DNA from: Comamonadaceae bacterium | GTDB lineage: Bacteria; Pseudomonadota; Gammaproteobacteria; Burkholderiales; Burkholderiaceae_C | Assembly: GCA_027485235.1 (NCBI GenBank) | Contig: JAIXRJ010000046.1 | Location: forward strand, 124,001-188,000 | Direction: 5' to 3' | Length of the DNA: 64,000 bases | Shown here: one piece after another, positions 29,562-38,282 of the stretch | How the letters are laid out: every line of letters begins with the position of its first letter | How positions within the stretch are numbered: the stretch's first letter is position 1 | Notes under the pieces: model-generated | The model's input: the letters and a program-made list of their open reading frames with translations, nothing else | Told to the model about the DNA's origin: nothing | Database searches by the model: none | Made by a program: the position numbers and the translations under genes

Positions 29562-30377
29562 TCAAGCCGCAGCCGCTGGCTCTGCAATGCCGCCGACCAC
29601 CTGGCTGAAACCACCGTCCACATAGGTGATCTCGGCCGTCACGCCCGCTGCCAAGTCGCTCAGCATGAAGGCGGCCACATTGCCCACATCCTCAATGGTC
29701 ACGTTGCGGCGGATGGGCGAGGCTTCGGCCACCACCGACAAAATCTTGCCAAAACCCTTGATGCCGCTGGCCGCCAGCGTCTTGATGGGACCAGCTGAAA
29801 TGCCGTTGGCGCGCAGGCCCCGGTTTTGGCCGCCCAGAGATTCGGCCAGGTAACGCACAGAAGCTTCTAGGCTGGCTTTGGCCAAGCCCATGGTGTTGTA
29901 GTTGGGCACGGTCCGGATGGCGCCAAGGTACGTCAGGGTCAGCACAGCCGACTTGTCGTTCAGGTAGGGCAGGGCCGCTTTGGCCATGGCCGGGAAGCTG
30001 TAGGCGCTGATGTCGTGGGCGATTTTGAAGCCTTCGCGCGACAAACCGTCCAAAAAGTCACCGGCAATCGCCTCACGCGGGGCGTAACCGATGGCATGTA
30101 CAAAACCGTCGAACTTGGGCCAGGTGGCCGACAAGTCGGTGAAGAGTTTTTCAATCTGCTCGTCACTGCCCACATCGCAGTCAAAAATCAGCTTGGAGTC
30201 AAAATCGGCCGCAAACTCGGTGATGCGGTCCTTGAAACGCTCGCCCACGTAGCTGAAGGCCAACTCGGCGCCTTGTGCGTGGCAAGCCTTGGCAATGCCG
30301 TAGGCGATCGAGCGGTTGGACAAAACGCCGGTGATCAACAACTTTTTGCCCGACAGAAATCCTGTTTTTGTGGTCAT
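29562..30377 (-). CDS. fabI: Enoyl-[acyl-carrier-protein] reductase FabI (NADH)
   Basis: A 271-residue short-chain dehydrogenase that performs the last reduction of each fatty-acid elongation cycle. The cofactor loop [13 protein letters not shown] replaces the usual GxxxGxG, as in FabI. The catalytic pair Y-x6-K is Tyr160 and Lys167 in [18 protein letters not shown] at 30377 has a good AGGAG ribosome site on the minus strand; the longer open frame upstream is not needed. It is divergent from the yejA-like gene with 37 bases between starts. Confidence 0.96.
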   Translation of the reverse strand: MTTKTGFLSGKKLLITGVLSNRSIAYGIAKACHAQGAELAFSYVGERFKDRITEFAADFDSKLIFDCDVGSDEQIEKLFTDLSATWPKFDGFVHAIGYAPREAIAGDFLDGLSREGFKIAHDISAYSFPAMAKAALPYLNDKSAVLTLTYLGAIRTVPNYNTMGLAKASLEASVRYLAESLGGQNRGLRANGISAGPIKTLAASGIKGFGKILSVVAEASPIRRNVTIEDVGNVAAFMLSDLAAGVTAEITYVDGGFSQVVGGIAEPAAAA

Positions 30378-30414
30378 GCCTTCAACTCCTGAAAAATGTG
30401 TGCAGAATTGTCGC

Positions 30415-32295
30415 ATGCGAACACCCTTGGCCCGTTTCTGGACACACTGCTGCTTGGCCCTTGGGCTTGGGGTGGCCGGTAACGTCTGGGCCGCCCACGC
30501 TTATGCCCAATTCGGGGACATCCGGTACCCGGCCGGCTTTACCCATTTTGCGTACGTCAACCCTGCCGCGCCCAAAGGGGGCGAGGTCATGCTGGTGCCG
30601 TCCACCCGGCAGTCCAATTTTGACAAGTACAACCCTTTCACCTTGAAGGGCAGCGCACCTCCCTCCATGCTGGGCATGGTGTTTGACACCTTGCTGGTGG
30701 GCAACATGGACGAGCCAACCACGGCCTATGGCTTGCTGGCTTCCGACATCGGCGTGGCCAGCGACCGGATGTCGGTCACCTTCCAGATCCACCCGCAAGC
30801 GCGTTTTCACAATGGTGACCCGGTGCTGGCGTCGGATGTCCGGCATTCCTTTGAGCGCCTGACCAGCAAGCAGGCAGCGCCCCAATACCGTACCTATTTC
30901 GGCGAGGTCAAGGGCGCCACCGTTTTGGCCGAACGGAGCATCCGTTTTGATTTTGTCAGGCCCAACAGCGAGTTGCCCTTGATCGTGGGCAGCTTGCCGG
31001 TGTTCAGCCAAAAGTGGGGGCTGGAGGGTGGCGTGCACAAACCGCTGGACCAAATGATCATGGACATCCCCATTGCATCCGGCCCTTACCGCATCGGCCG
31101 TGTGCAGTTTGGCAAGGACATCACCTACGAACGCGATCCGAACTACTGGGCGCGTGACTTGAATGTGCGCAAGGGGCAATTCAACTTTGACCGCATCACC
31201 TACAAAATTTACAAAGACAGCACCGCCCAGCTTGAAGCCTTCAAGGCCGGCGAGTTCGATTACATGCAGTCATTCATTGCGCGGGAATGGGCCAGGGCCT
31301 TCACGGGCCGTGCGTTCGACCGGGGTGATCTGATCAAGGCCGAATTGGTGCATGGCAACGCAGGCGACTTTCAGGGCTTTTTGTTCAACACGCGCCGTGA
31401 CAAGTTCCAGGATGTGCGGGTGCGCCAGGCCATCGCGCTGGCCATGGACTTTGAATGGCTGAACCGGCAACTGTTTTACAACGCCTACAGCCGGGTGCGC
31501 GGCTATTTTGTGGCCAGCGATTTCGAGGCCAAGGGCCGTCCCGGCCCCGACGAGTTGGCTTTGCTTTCGCCTTTGCGGGCCAAGCTGCCCGCCGCTGTGT
31601 TTGACCAAGACGTGCCGCAACCGCCCCAAACTGAGCTGGACACTGCTTCGGGTCACACCTTGCGTGACCATTTGCGCCAAGCGCGTGATTTGCTCAAAGA
31701 TGCCGGATGGACCTACCGCGATGGCGCTTTGCGCAACGACAAAGGCCAAGCGTTCAGCATCGAATTTTTGGACAGTTCGGGCTCGATGGGGCGTGTGGTC
31801 ACGCCTTTTGCCAAGAACCTGGAAAAACTGGGCATCCAAGTTCAGTACAAGGTGATCGACTTTGCGCTGCTGCAAAAACGCATGGACGTGTTCGACTTTG
31901 ACATCGTCAGCAACCGCACCGTGGGCAGCGAAGCGCCCGGCACCGAGTTGCTCGAGCGCTACGGCAGCCGATCGGCCGACGTGGAAGGCTCGGGCAACGT
32001 GATCGGCCTGAAAGACCCGGCCGTGGACGCGTTGCTGGACAAGGTGGTGAGTGCCACGTCTCGGCCTGAACTGGTGACCAGCCTGCGTGCGCTGGACCGG
32101 GTGCTGCGCCATGGCCATTACGTGGTGCCGCACTGGTATGGGGCCGTGCACCGGGTGTCCTGGCGGGCCAAGGCGTTTGCGCGACCCGCCGATTTGCCCC
32201 GGTTTTACCAGCCAGAAAAACTGGTCACCACCGTGTGGTGGTCACCCGATGCGTCCGCCACACCCATTTCCAAATCAGCCCCCAAGGCCCCTTGA
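30415..32295 (+). CDS. yejA: Peptide ABC transporter substrate-binding protein (YejA-like)
   Basis: A 626-residue family 5 solute-binding protein. The signal peptide spans about 1-31 (hydrophobic core [15 protein letters not shown], likely cleavage after AYA). The mature start has [19 protein letters not shown], characteristic of the YejA branch that carries oligopeptides and microcin C-type cargo. ATG at 30415 places the signal peptide correctly; an in-frame ATG at 30376 would add 13 residues before it and overlap the fabI start codon. First gene of yejABEF; yejB starts 3 bases after the stop. Confidence 0.92.
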   Translation: MRTPLARFWTHCCLALGLGVAGNVWAAHAYAQFGDIRYPAGFTHFAYVNPAAPKGGEVMLVPSTRQSNFDKYNPFTLKGSAPPSMLGMVFDTLLVGNMDEPTTAYGLLASDIGVASDRMSVTFQIHPQARFHNGDPVLASDVRHSFERLTSKQAAPQYRTYFGEVKGATVLAERSIRFDFVRPNSELPLIVGSLPVFSQKWGLEGGVHKPLDQMIMDIPIASGPYRIGRVQFGKDITYERDPNYWARDLNVRKGQFNFDRITYKIYKDSTAQLEAFKAGEFDYMQSFIAREWARAFTGRAFDRGDLIKAELVHGNAGDFQGFLFNTRRDKFQDVRVRQAIALAMDFEWLNRQLFYNAYSRVRGYFVASDFEAKGRPGPDELALLSPLRAKLPAAVFDQDVPQPPQTELDTASGHTLRDHLRQARDLLKDAGWTYRDGALRNDKGQAFSIEFLDSSGSMGRVVTPFAKNLEKLGIQVQYKVIDFALLQKRMDVFDFDIVSNRTVGSEAPGTELLERYGSRSADVEGSGNVIGLKDPAVDALLDKVVSATSRPELVTSLRALDRVLRHGHYVVPHWYGAVHRVSWRAKAFARPADLPRFYQPEKLVTTVWWSPDASATPISKSAPKAP

Positions 32296-32298
32296 CCC

Positions 32299-33336
32299 AT
32301 GTTGGCCTACATTTTCAAACGCCTGCTTTTGATGGTCCCGACCTTGTTCGGGGTCTTGCTGATGACCTTTGTGGTGATCCAGTTTGTGCCCGGTGGGCCG
32401 GTCGAGCAAATGGTGTCCCAGCTGCAAGGCCGTGACACGGGCGGGGAGGGCGCGGCCGCCGCAGGCAGCGGTTACCGAGGCAGACAGGGCGTGGATGCGG
32501 CACGCATTGAAGAGATCAAAACCCTTTATGGCTTTGACAAGCCCCCCACCGAGCGTTTTTGGATGATGCTCCAGCAGTTTGCGCAGTTCGACTTGGGCAA
32601 GAGTTTTTTCTACCCCAAAGACGTTTGGAGCCTGATCAAGGAGAAGCTGCCGGTGTCCATCAGCTTGGGTTTGTGGACATTTTTCCTGAGTTACCTGGTG
32701 TCGGTGCCCTTGGGCATCGCCAAGGCGGTGAGGGCAGGCACGCGCTTTGACACGCTCACCAGTTTGCTGGTGCTGGTGGGTTACGCCATTCCGGGCTTTG
32801 TGCTGGGCGTGGCCTTGCTGGTGATTTTTGGCGGGCAGTTGCAGTGGTTCCCGCTGCGCGGTTTGACCTCGTCCAACTGGGAGCAGCTCAGCTGGGGGGC
32901 CAAGGTGGTGGATTATTTGTGGCACATCGCCTTGCCGGTCACGGCCAGCGTGTTGGGCTCGTTTGCGGTGATCACCATGCTGACCAAGAACGCGTTTTTG
33001 GAAGAAATCCGCAAACAGTACGTGTTGACCGCCCGCGCCAAGGGCTTGAGCGAAAACCGGGTGCTGTACCGCCATGTCATGCGCAATGCCTTGATCCCGC
33101 TGGTCACCGGTTTTCCGGCGGCTTTCATCGGTGCGTTTTTCACCGGGTCTTTGTTGATCGAAACCCTGTTCTCACTCGATGGCTTGGGCTTGCTGAGTTA
33201 TGAAGCAGTGATCCGTCGCGACTACCCGGTGGTGCTGGGCACCTTGTATTTGTTCACCTTGATTGGGCTGGTGACCAAGCTGATCAGTGACCTGTGTTAT
33301 CTGTGGGTGGACCCGCGCGTGAAGTTCGACAAATGA
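32299..33336 (+). CDS. yejB: Peptide ABC transporter permease YejB
   Basis: A 345-residue inner-membrane permease with six membrane segments. MLAYIFKRLLLMVPTLFGV forms the first, followed by a periplasmic loop of about 70 residues rich in Gly (GRDTGGEG ... GYRGRQG), which is normal for YejB rather than for DppB. The EAA coupling loop is VLTARAKGLSENRVLYRHVMRNALIPL, about 235-262. It overlaps yejE by 4 bases (ATGA). It forms the channel with YejE. Confidence 0.95.
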   Translation: MLAYIFKRLLLMVPTLFGVLLMTFVVIQFVPGGPVEQMVSQLQGRDTGGEGAAAAGSGYRGRQGVDAARIEEIKTLYGFDKPPTERFWMMLQQFAQFDLGKSFFYPKDVWSLIKEKLPVSISLGLWTFFLSYLVSVPLGIAKAVRAGTRFDTLTSLLVLVGYAIPGFVLGVALLVIFGGQLQWFPLRGLTSSNWEQLSWGAKVVDYLWHIALPVTASVLGSFAVITMLTKNAFLEEIRKQYVLTARAKGLSENRVLYRHVMRNALIPLVTGFPAAFIGAFFTGSLLIETLFSLDGLGLLSYEAVIRRDYPVVLGTLYLFTLIGLVTKLISDLCYLWVDPRVKFDK

Positions 33337-34388
33337 GCACCTCCACCGCATCCTTTTCGCCCGCGCAAACCTCGCCTTCGGCGCGTGCTTGGCAGCGCTT
33401 TCGGCGCAACCGACTCGGCTTTGGCAGCCTGATCATTTTTGTGACCTTGTTCATCCTGAGCTTGGGAGCCGAGTTTTTGTCCAACGACAAACCCCTGGTG
33501 GTGCGGTTTGAGGGGCAGTGGTATTTCCCGGTGGTTGAGACCTTGCCTGAAAAAGTGTTCGGGGGAGATTTCGAGACGCCGGCGGATTACCTGGACCCTT
33601 TCATCCAGCAACAATTGAACAAGGGCAGCAACTGGTCCCTGCAAGCGCCCAACCCATACCACCACAGCACCCTCGACTATTTCGCCCCTTTGCCCAACCC
33701 AGCGCCGCCTACGGGTCACAACTTTTTAGGCACTGACGACAGGGGGCGCGATGTTTTGGCGCGTTTGCTGTACGGATTCAGGGTGTCTGTGCTGTTTGCT
33801 TTGGCTCTGACTTTGTTTGGTGTGGTGCTGGGGGTGTTGACCGGCGCCGTGCAGGGGTTCTTTGTGGGCAAGACGGACTTGGTGTTTCAGCGCTTCGTTG
33901 AAATCTGGAGCGCCATGCCCGAACTGTATCTGCTGATCATCTTCTCGGCCGTGTTTGAACCCAGTGTGGGCCTGTTGCTTTTATTGCTCAGTCTTTTTGG
34001 CTGGATGGGCTTGTCCGACTATGTGCGGGCCGAGTTCTTGCGCAATCGCCAACTCGATTACGTCAAATCTGCACGGGCGCTGGGCTTGGGGCATTGGCAA
34101 ATCATGTGGCGGCATGTGCTGCCCAACAGCATGACCCCGGTGGTGACCTTTTTGCCGTTTCGCATGAGCGGCGCCATTTTGGCTTTAACCTCGCTTGATT
34201 TTCTGGGCCTCGGTGTGCCTCCCGGCACGCCGTCTTTGGGTGAATTGCTGGCTCAGGGCAAAAACAACATCGACGCTTGGTGGATTTCTATTTCCACCTT
34301 CGTGGTGCTGGTGGTGACTTTGTTGCTGCTGACCTTCATGGGAGACGCCTTGCGCGATGCCCTCGATCCGCGGAAGGTGGACGCATGA
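33333..34388 (+). CDS. yejE: Peptide ABC transporter permease YejE
   Basis: A 351-residue second permease subunit. One N-terminal membrane helix (about 26-45) precedes a long periplasmic segment, which includes PADYLDPFIQQQL and HNFLGTDDRGRDVLARLLYG, and then five further helices. The EAA loop is YVKSARALGLGHWQIMWRHVLPNS. ATG at 33333 overlaps the yejB stop, and its own stop overlaps the yejF start, so all three are translationally coupled. The long periplasmic segment between the first two helices separates YejE from DppC. Confidence 0.95.
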   Translation: MSTSTASFSPAQTSPSARAWQRFRRNRLGFGSLIIFVTLFILSLGAEFLSNDKPLVVRFEGQWYFPVVETLPEKVFGGDFETPADYLDPFIQQQLNKGSNWSLQAPNPYHHSTLDYFAPLPNPAPPTGHNFLGTDDRGRDVLARLLYGFRVSVLFALALTLFGVVLGVLTGAVQGFFVGKTDLVFQRFVEIWSAMPELYLLIIFSAVFEPSVGLLLLLLSLFGWMGLSDYVRAEFLRNRQLDYVKSARALGLGHWQIMWRHVLPNSMTPVVTFLPFRMSGAILALTSLDFLGLGVPPGTPSLGELLAQGKNNIDAWWISISTFVVLVVTLLLLTFMGDALRDALDPRKVDA

Positions 34389-36007
34389 GCACGCCGCAAG
34401 CTTTGCTGGAACTCAAAGACCTGCGCATCGCCTTTGGCGGGCAGGCCGTGGTGGATGGCGTGAATCTGAGCATTCAGGCGGGTGAGCGCGTGGCCTTGGT
34501 GGGCGAGTCGGGCTCGGGCAAGTCGGTCACGGCGCTGTCGGTGCTGCGTTTGCTCGAGTCAGCGCAACTGTCGGGTCAGGTCCTTTGGCAAGGCCAGGAC
34601 TTGCTGCAACACACGCCGGCGCAGATGCTGCGGATTCGTGGCGACGAGATCGCCATGATTTTTCAGGAGCCGATGACGGCGCTCAACCCCTTGATGACGG
34701 TGGGCGCGCAGATTTCGGAAGTGCTGCAACTCAAAAAGCTGCTGCCCCGGCGCGACGCCGATGCGCGGGCCGTGCATTTGTTGTCCGAAACCGGCATCGA
34801 TGACCCCGAGCGCCGTTTTGGGGCTTACCCGCACCAGTTGTCGGGCGGTCAACGCCAACGCGCCATGATGGCCATGGCCTTGGCCTCCGAGCCCAAGCTG
34901 CTGTTGGCCGACGAGCCCACCACGGCGCTGGACGCCAGCTTGCGTTTGCAAATGTTGCAGCTGTTGGCCGATTTGCAGCAAAAAACCGGCATGGCGGTCC
35001 TCTTGATCACCCACGATCTGGCTTTGGTGCGCCACTTCGCCGACCGCGTCGCTGTCATGGAAAAAGGCCACCTGGTGGAACATGGGCCCATGAAGGACTT
35101 GTTTGAAAATCCCTGCCATGCATACACCCGCAAACTGCTGGACAGCCGGCCTTCGCGTGAAGGCCTTGCCTCAGGTGACAGGACCCTGCTACCAACGGTG
35201 CAAGTTCATGGACTGGCCATTCGCTACCCCATCGCGGGCAGCGGCTTTCTCAGTTGGTTCCGATCAAGCCATTTCACCGCCCTGCATTCGGCCAGCTTTG
35301 ACATCCGGCCAGGCATGACGATGGGTGTCATGGGCGAGTCGGGTTCTGGCAAATCCAGTTTGGCCCAAGCGCTTTTGGGCTTGTTGCCGTTTGAGGGTGA
35401 GGTGAATTTTTCGGGGCTTCAATGGACGGGCTCTCCTGCTCGTGATCTCGTCCTGCGAAGTCAGGTTCAAGTGGTTTTTCAAGACCCGTATGGCAGTCTG
35501 TCTCCACGCAGGACCATTGGCGAGATTGTTTCCGAAGGTTTGTGTTTGCATCAGCCGCAGTGGTCGCAAGCCCAGGTCGAGCAAATGGTGCTGGCCACGC
35601 TGGCCGAAGTGGGCATGCCCGCGACAGAATTTCCGGATTTGCTCAACCGCTATCCACACGCCTTCTCAGGCGGGCAACGCCAACGCATCGCATTGGCCAG
35701 GGCTTTGGTGGTGGAGCCGGGTCTGTTGGTGCTGGATGAACCGACCAGTGCACTTGATGTGACCGTTCAACAGCAAATATTGAGATTGCTTCAAAAATTG
35801 CAAGCCGACCGTGGCATCGCCTATTTGGTGATCACGCACGATGTGGATGTCTTGCGCGCCATGGCGCACGATGTGCTTGTTTTGCAGGCCGGGCAAGTTG
35901 TGGAGCAGGGCTCGGTCGAAGAAGTCCTTGACCGACCGCAGCATCCCTACACGCGCAGTTTGATGGCTGCCGTTCCAGAAGCTTCCAAAATCGGGGCTGC
36001 GAAGTGA
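34385..36007 (+). CDS. yejF: Peptide ABC transporter ATPase YejF (two nucleotide-binding domains)
   Basis: A 540-residue protein fusing two ABC ATPases, as in YejF and in GsiA. Each half has Walker A GESGSGKS, a Q-loop (MIFQEPMTAL and VVFQDPYGSL), the signature LSGGQRQRAM or FSGGQRQRIA, and Walker B LLLADEPTTALD or LLVLDEPTSALD. The oligopeptide-transporter C-terminal extension HAYTRKLL / HPYTRSLM follows each. It powers import through YejB/YejE. ATG at 34385 overlaps the yejE stop by 4 bases. A terminator-like hairpin follows about 60 bases after its stop. Confidence 0.95.
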   Translation: MSTPQALLELKDLRIAFGGQAVVDGVNLSIQAGERVALVGESGSGKSVTALSVLRLLESAQLSGQVLWQGQDLLQHTPAQMLRIRGDEIAMIFQEPMTALNPLMTVGAQISEVLQLKKLLPRRDADARAVHLLSETGIDDPERRFGAYPHQLSGGQRQRAMMAMALASEPKLLLADEPTTALDASLRLQMLQLLADLQQKTGMAVLLITHDLALVRHFADRVAVMEKGHLVEHGPMKDLFENPCHAYTRKLLDSRPSREGLASGDRTLLPTVQVHGLAIRYPIAGSGFLSWFRSSHFTALHSASFDIRPGMTMGVMGESGSGKSSLAQALLGLLPFEGEVNFSGLQWTGSPARDLVLRSQVQVVFQDPYGSLSPRRTIGEIVSEGLCLHQPQWSQAQVEQMVLATLAEVGMPATEFPDLLNRYPHAFSGGQRQRIALARALVVEPGLLVLDEPTSALDVTVQQQILRLLQKLQADRGIAYLVITHDVDVLRAMAHDVLVLQAGQVVEQGSVEEVLDRPQHPYTRSLMAAVPEASKIGAAK

Positions 36008-36049
36008 CTTGTTTTCCTTAGAAATCACACACTTAGCGCATTTTTCAGA

Positions 36050-36055
36050 TAGAAT
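36050..36055 (+). promoter_or_regulatory. Candidate -10 box upstream of the rimP leader hairpin
   Basis: TAGAAT at 36050-36055 within AGATAGAATATTGT; no good -35 hexamer was seen at 16-18 bases. If active, transcription would start near 36062, just before the hairpin at 36071-36102. Confidence 0.35.
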
Positions 36056-36070
36056 ATTGTCTTCACGACC

Positions 36071-36102
36071 AAACGGGCGGGTTTTCACCGCCCGTTTTTT
36101 TT
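36071..36102 (+). terminator. Strong intrinsic terminator between yejF and rimP (possible leader attenuator)
   Basis: AAACGGGCGG (36071-36080), a 7-base loop and CCGCCCGTTT (36088-36097) form a perfect 10-bp stem that runs into eight T. It can end the yejABEF transcript. Because it lies only 36 bases before the rimP start codon and after a -10 like element, it may also control entry into rimP-nusA-infB. Confidence 0.88.
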
Positions 36103-36138
36103 GGTCTTTCATTTTCAAGTCTGATATTTCGAAGTTCT

Positions 36139-36702
36139 GTGGCACTGCAACAAATCGTTGAAGAAACCGTGATCGGCCTGGGCTATGACCTGGTTGAGAT
36201 TGAACGCTCGGCGGGCGGCTTGCTGCGAATCACCATCGATTGGCCTTGGGAGCCCTCATCGGACGCCTTCATCACTGTTGAAGACTGCGAAAAGGTCAAC
36301 CGTCAACTTCAATTTGCTTTGGAAGTTGATGGCGTGACTTACAACCGCCTCGAAGTTTCCTCGCCTGGTATTGATCGCCCCTTGCGACATGAAAAAGACT
36401 TTGAACGTTTTGCAGGCGAGTTGATCGACCTGACGCTCAAAGCCCCGATGGGTGAGAACGCAGAAGGCATGGTCAGCGCCAACCGTAAAAAATTCCGTGG
36501 CGCGCTGGAGCGCGACGCCTCTGGTGCTGGTTGGCAAATTGTTTGGCGTGACGAACCGGCCGACAAGCCTGGCCAGCGGATCAGTAAGAAACGGGTGCCC
36601 CCACCTTTGCATGCATTGGGCTTCAAGCTCGACGAGTTGCGTGAGGTCAGGTTGGCACCCATTGTGGATTTCAAGGGGCGCAAGCCCAAGGCCCAACCCT
36701 GA
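36139..36702 (+). CDS. rimP: Ribosome maturation factor RimP
   Basis: A 187-residue factor for 30S maturation. The N-terminal domain (about 1-85) has GYDLVEIER and the conserved VEDCEKVNRQL and LEVSSPGIDRPL blocks. The C-terminal SH3-like domain ends in a basic tail (DFKGRKPKAQP). GTG at 36139 was chosen because it yields the family start xALQQIVEETVIGLGYDL; no ATG is available nearby. First gene of the rimP-nusA-infB-rbfA-truB operon. Confidence 0.95.
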   Translation: MALQQIVEETVIGLGYDLVEIERSAGGLLRITIDWPWEPSSDAFITVEDCEKVNRQLQFALEVDGVTYNRLEVSSPGIDRPLRHEKDFERFAGELIDLTLKAPMGENAEGMVSANRKKFRGALERDASGAGWQIVWRDEPADKPGQRISKKRVPPPLHALGFKLDELREVRLAPIVDFKGRKPKAQP

Positions 36703-36772
36703 CTGGCTGTCAGCAATTGAACATTTGAATCGGGGCTGCTGAGCAGTTCCACTGGATTAGGAGAGTCGAATC

Positions 36773-38257
36773 ATGAACCGCGAAATGTTGATGTTGGTCG
36801 ATGCCATTTCACGTGAAAAGAACGTGGAGCGCGACGTGGTGTTTGCTGCTGTGGAGGCTGCTTTGGCCCAAGCGACCAAAAAACTCTATTCAGGCGAGGT
36901 GGACATCCGCGTGGCCGTGGACCGGGACAGCGGGAGTTACGAAACCTTTCGTCGCTGGCATGTGGTTCCCGATGAAGCGGGCTTGCAATTGCCTGAGCAA
37001 GAAATTCTCTTGTTCGAAGCCATAGAACAGATCGCCGACATTGAAGTCGATGACTACATCGAAGAGCCGATCGAGTCCTTGCCCATTGGTCGCATTGGTG
37101 CCATGGCCGCCAAACAGGTGATTTTGCAAAAGATCCGTGATGCCGAACGGGAAATGCTGCTCAATGATTTCATGTCAAGGGGTGAGAAAATTTTCGTCGG
37201 TACCGTCAAGCGCATGGACAAAGGCGACATCATCTGCGAAGCGGGGCGAGTCGAAGGCCGTCTTCGCCGCAGCGAAATGATCCCCAAAGAAAACCTGCGA
37301 AGTGGCGACCGTGTTCGCGCCATGATCATGGAAGTCGATTTGAGCTTGCGCGGTGCGCCCATCATTTTGTCCCGCTCGGCTCCAGAGTTCATGATTGAGT
37401 TGTTCCGCCAGGAAGTGCCCGAGATCGAACAAGGCCTGTTGGAAATCAAAACCTGCGCCCGCGACCCGGGCTCCCGCGCCAAGATTGCCGTGCTCTCGCA
37501 TGACAAACGTGTGGACCCGATCGGCACTTGTGTCGGTGTGCGAGGCACGCGTGTGAATGCGGTGACCAATGAGTTGGCCGGTGAGCGTGTGGACATTGTC
37601 CTGTGGAGCGAAGATCCCGCCCAGTTCGTGATCGGCGCTTTGGCGCCTGCCAATGTGCAGTCCATCGTGGTGGACGAAGAAAAGCACGCCATGGACGTGG
37701 TCGTCGACGAAGAAAACTTGGCCATTGCGATCGGCCGTGGCGGTCAAAACGTGCGCTTGGCATCTGATTTGACAGGCTGGAAGATCAACATCATGGATGC
37801 TGCCGAGTCTGCGCAGAAACAGGCCGAAGAAAGCTCTGGCATCCGACAGTTGTTCATGGAGAAGCTCGATGTGGACCAGGAGATTGCCGATATCCTGATT
37901 GACGAAGGTTTCACCAGCCTTGAAGAAGTGGCGTATGTGCCGATTCAGGAAATGCTGGAGATTGAAAGCTTTGACGAAGACACCATCAACGAGTTGCGCT
38001 CGCGTGCCAAAGACGCTTTGCTGACGCTGGAGATTGCACGCGAAGAAAGCGTTGAAGACGTCTCTCAAAATCTGCGTGACCTGCCTGGCTTGACGCCTGA
38101 GCTCATCTCCAAGCTGGTTGAGGCGGGGGTTCACACCCGTGACGACTTGGCTGACTTGGCGACCGACGAATTGACCGACATCACGGGTCAAACCGAAGAA
38201 GATGCCATCACCCTGATCATGAAAGCCCGCGAACACTGGTTCGCAGGCCAGGCCTGA
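36773..38257 (+). CDS. nusA: Transcription termination/antitermination factor NusA
   Basis: A 494-residue RNA polymerase-binding factor. The N-terminal polymerase-binding domain runs from 1 to about 130, then S1 (with [24 protein letters not shown]), KH1 and KH2 (with [14 protein letters not shown] and [12 protein letters not shown]), and two acidic C-terminal repeats as in proteobacterial NusA (about 350-490). An AGGAG ribosome site precedes ATG 36773. It sits 70 bases after rimP. Confidence 0.97.
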   Translation: MNREMLMLVDAISREKNVERDVVFAAVEAALAQATKKLYSGEVDIRVAVDRDSGSYETFRRWHVVPDEAGLQLPEQEILLFEAIEQIADIEVDDYIEEPIESLPIGRIGAMAAKQVILQKIRDAEREMLLNDFMSRGEKIFVGTVKRMDKGDIICEAGRVEGRLRRSEMIPKENLRSGDRVRAMIMEVDLSLRGAPIILSRSAPEFMIELFRQEVPEIEQGLLEIKTCARDPGSRAKIAVLSHDKRVDPIGTCVGVRGTRVNAVTNELAGERVDIVLWSEDPAQFVIGALAPANVQSIVVDEEKHAMDVVVDEENLAIAIGRGGQNVRLASDLTGWKINIMDAAESAQKQAEESSGIRQLFMEKLDVDQEIADILIDEGFTSLEEVAYVPIQEMLEIESFDEDTINELRSRAKDALLTLEIAREESVEDVSQNLRDLPGLTPELISKLVEAGVHTRDDLADLATDELTDITGQTEEDAITLIMKAREHWFAGQA

Positions 38258-38282
38258 ACTTAACGGAGGCTTGAACACCATT

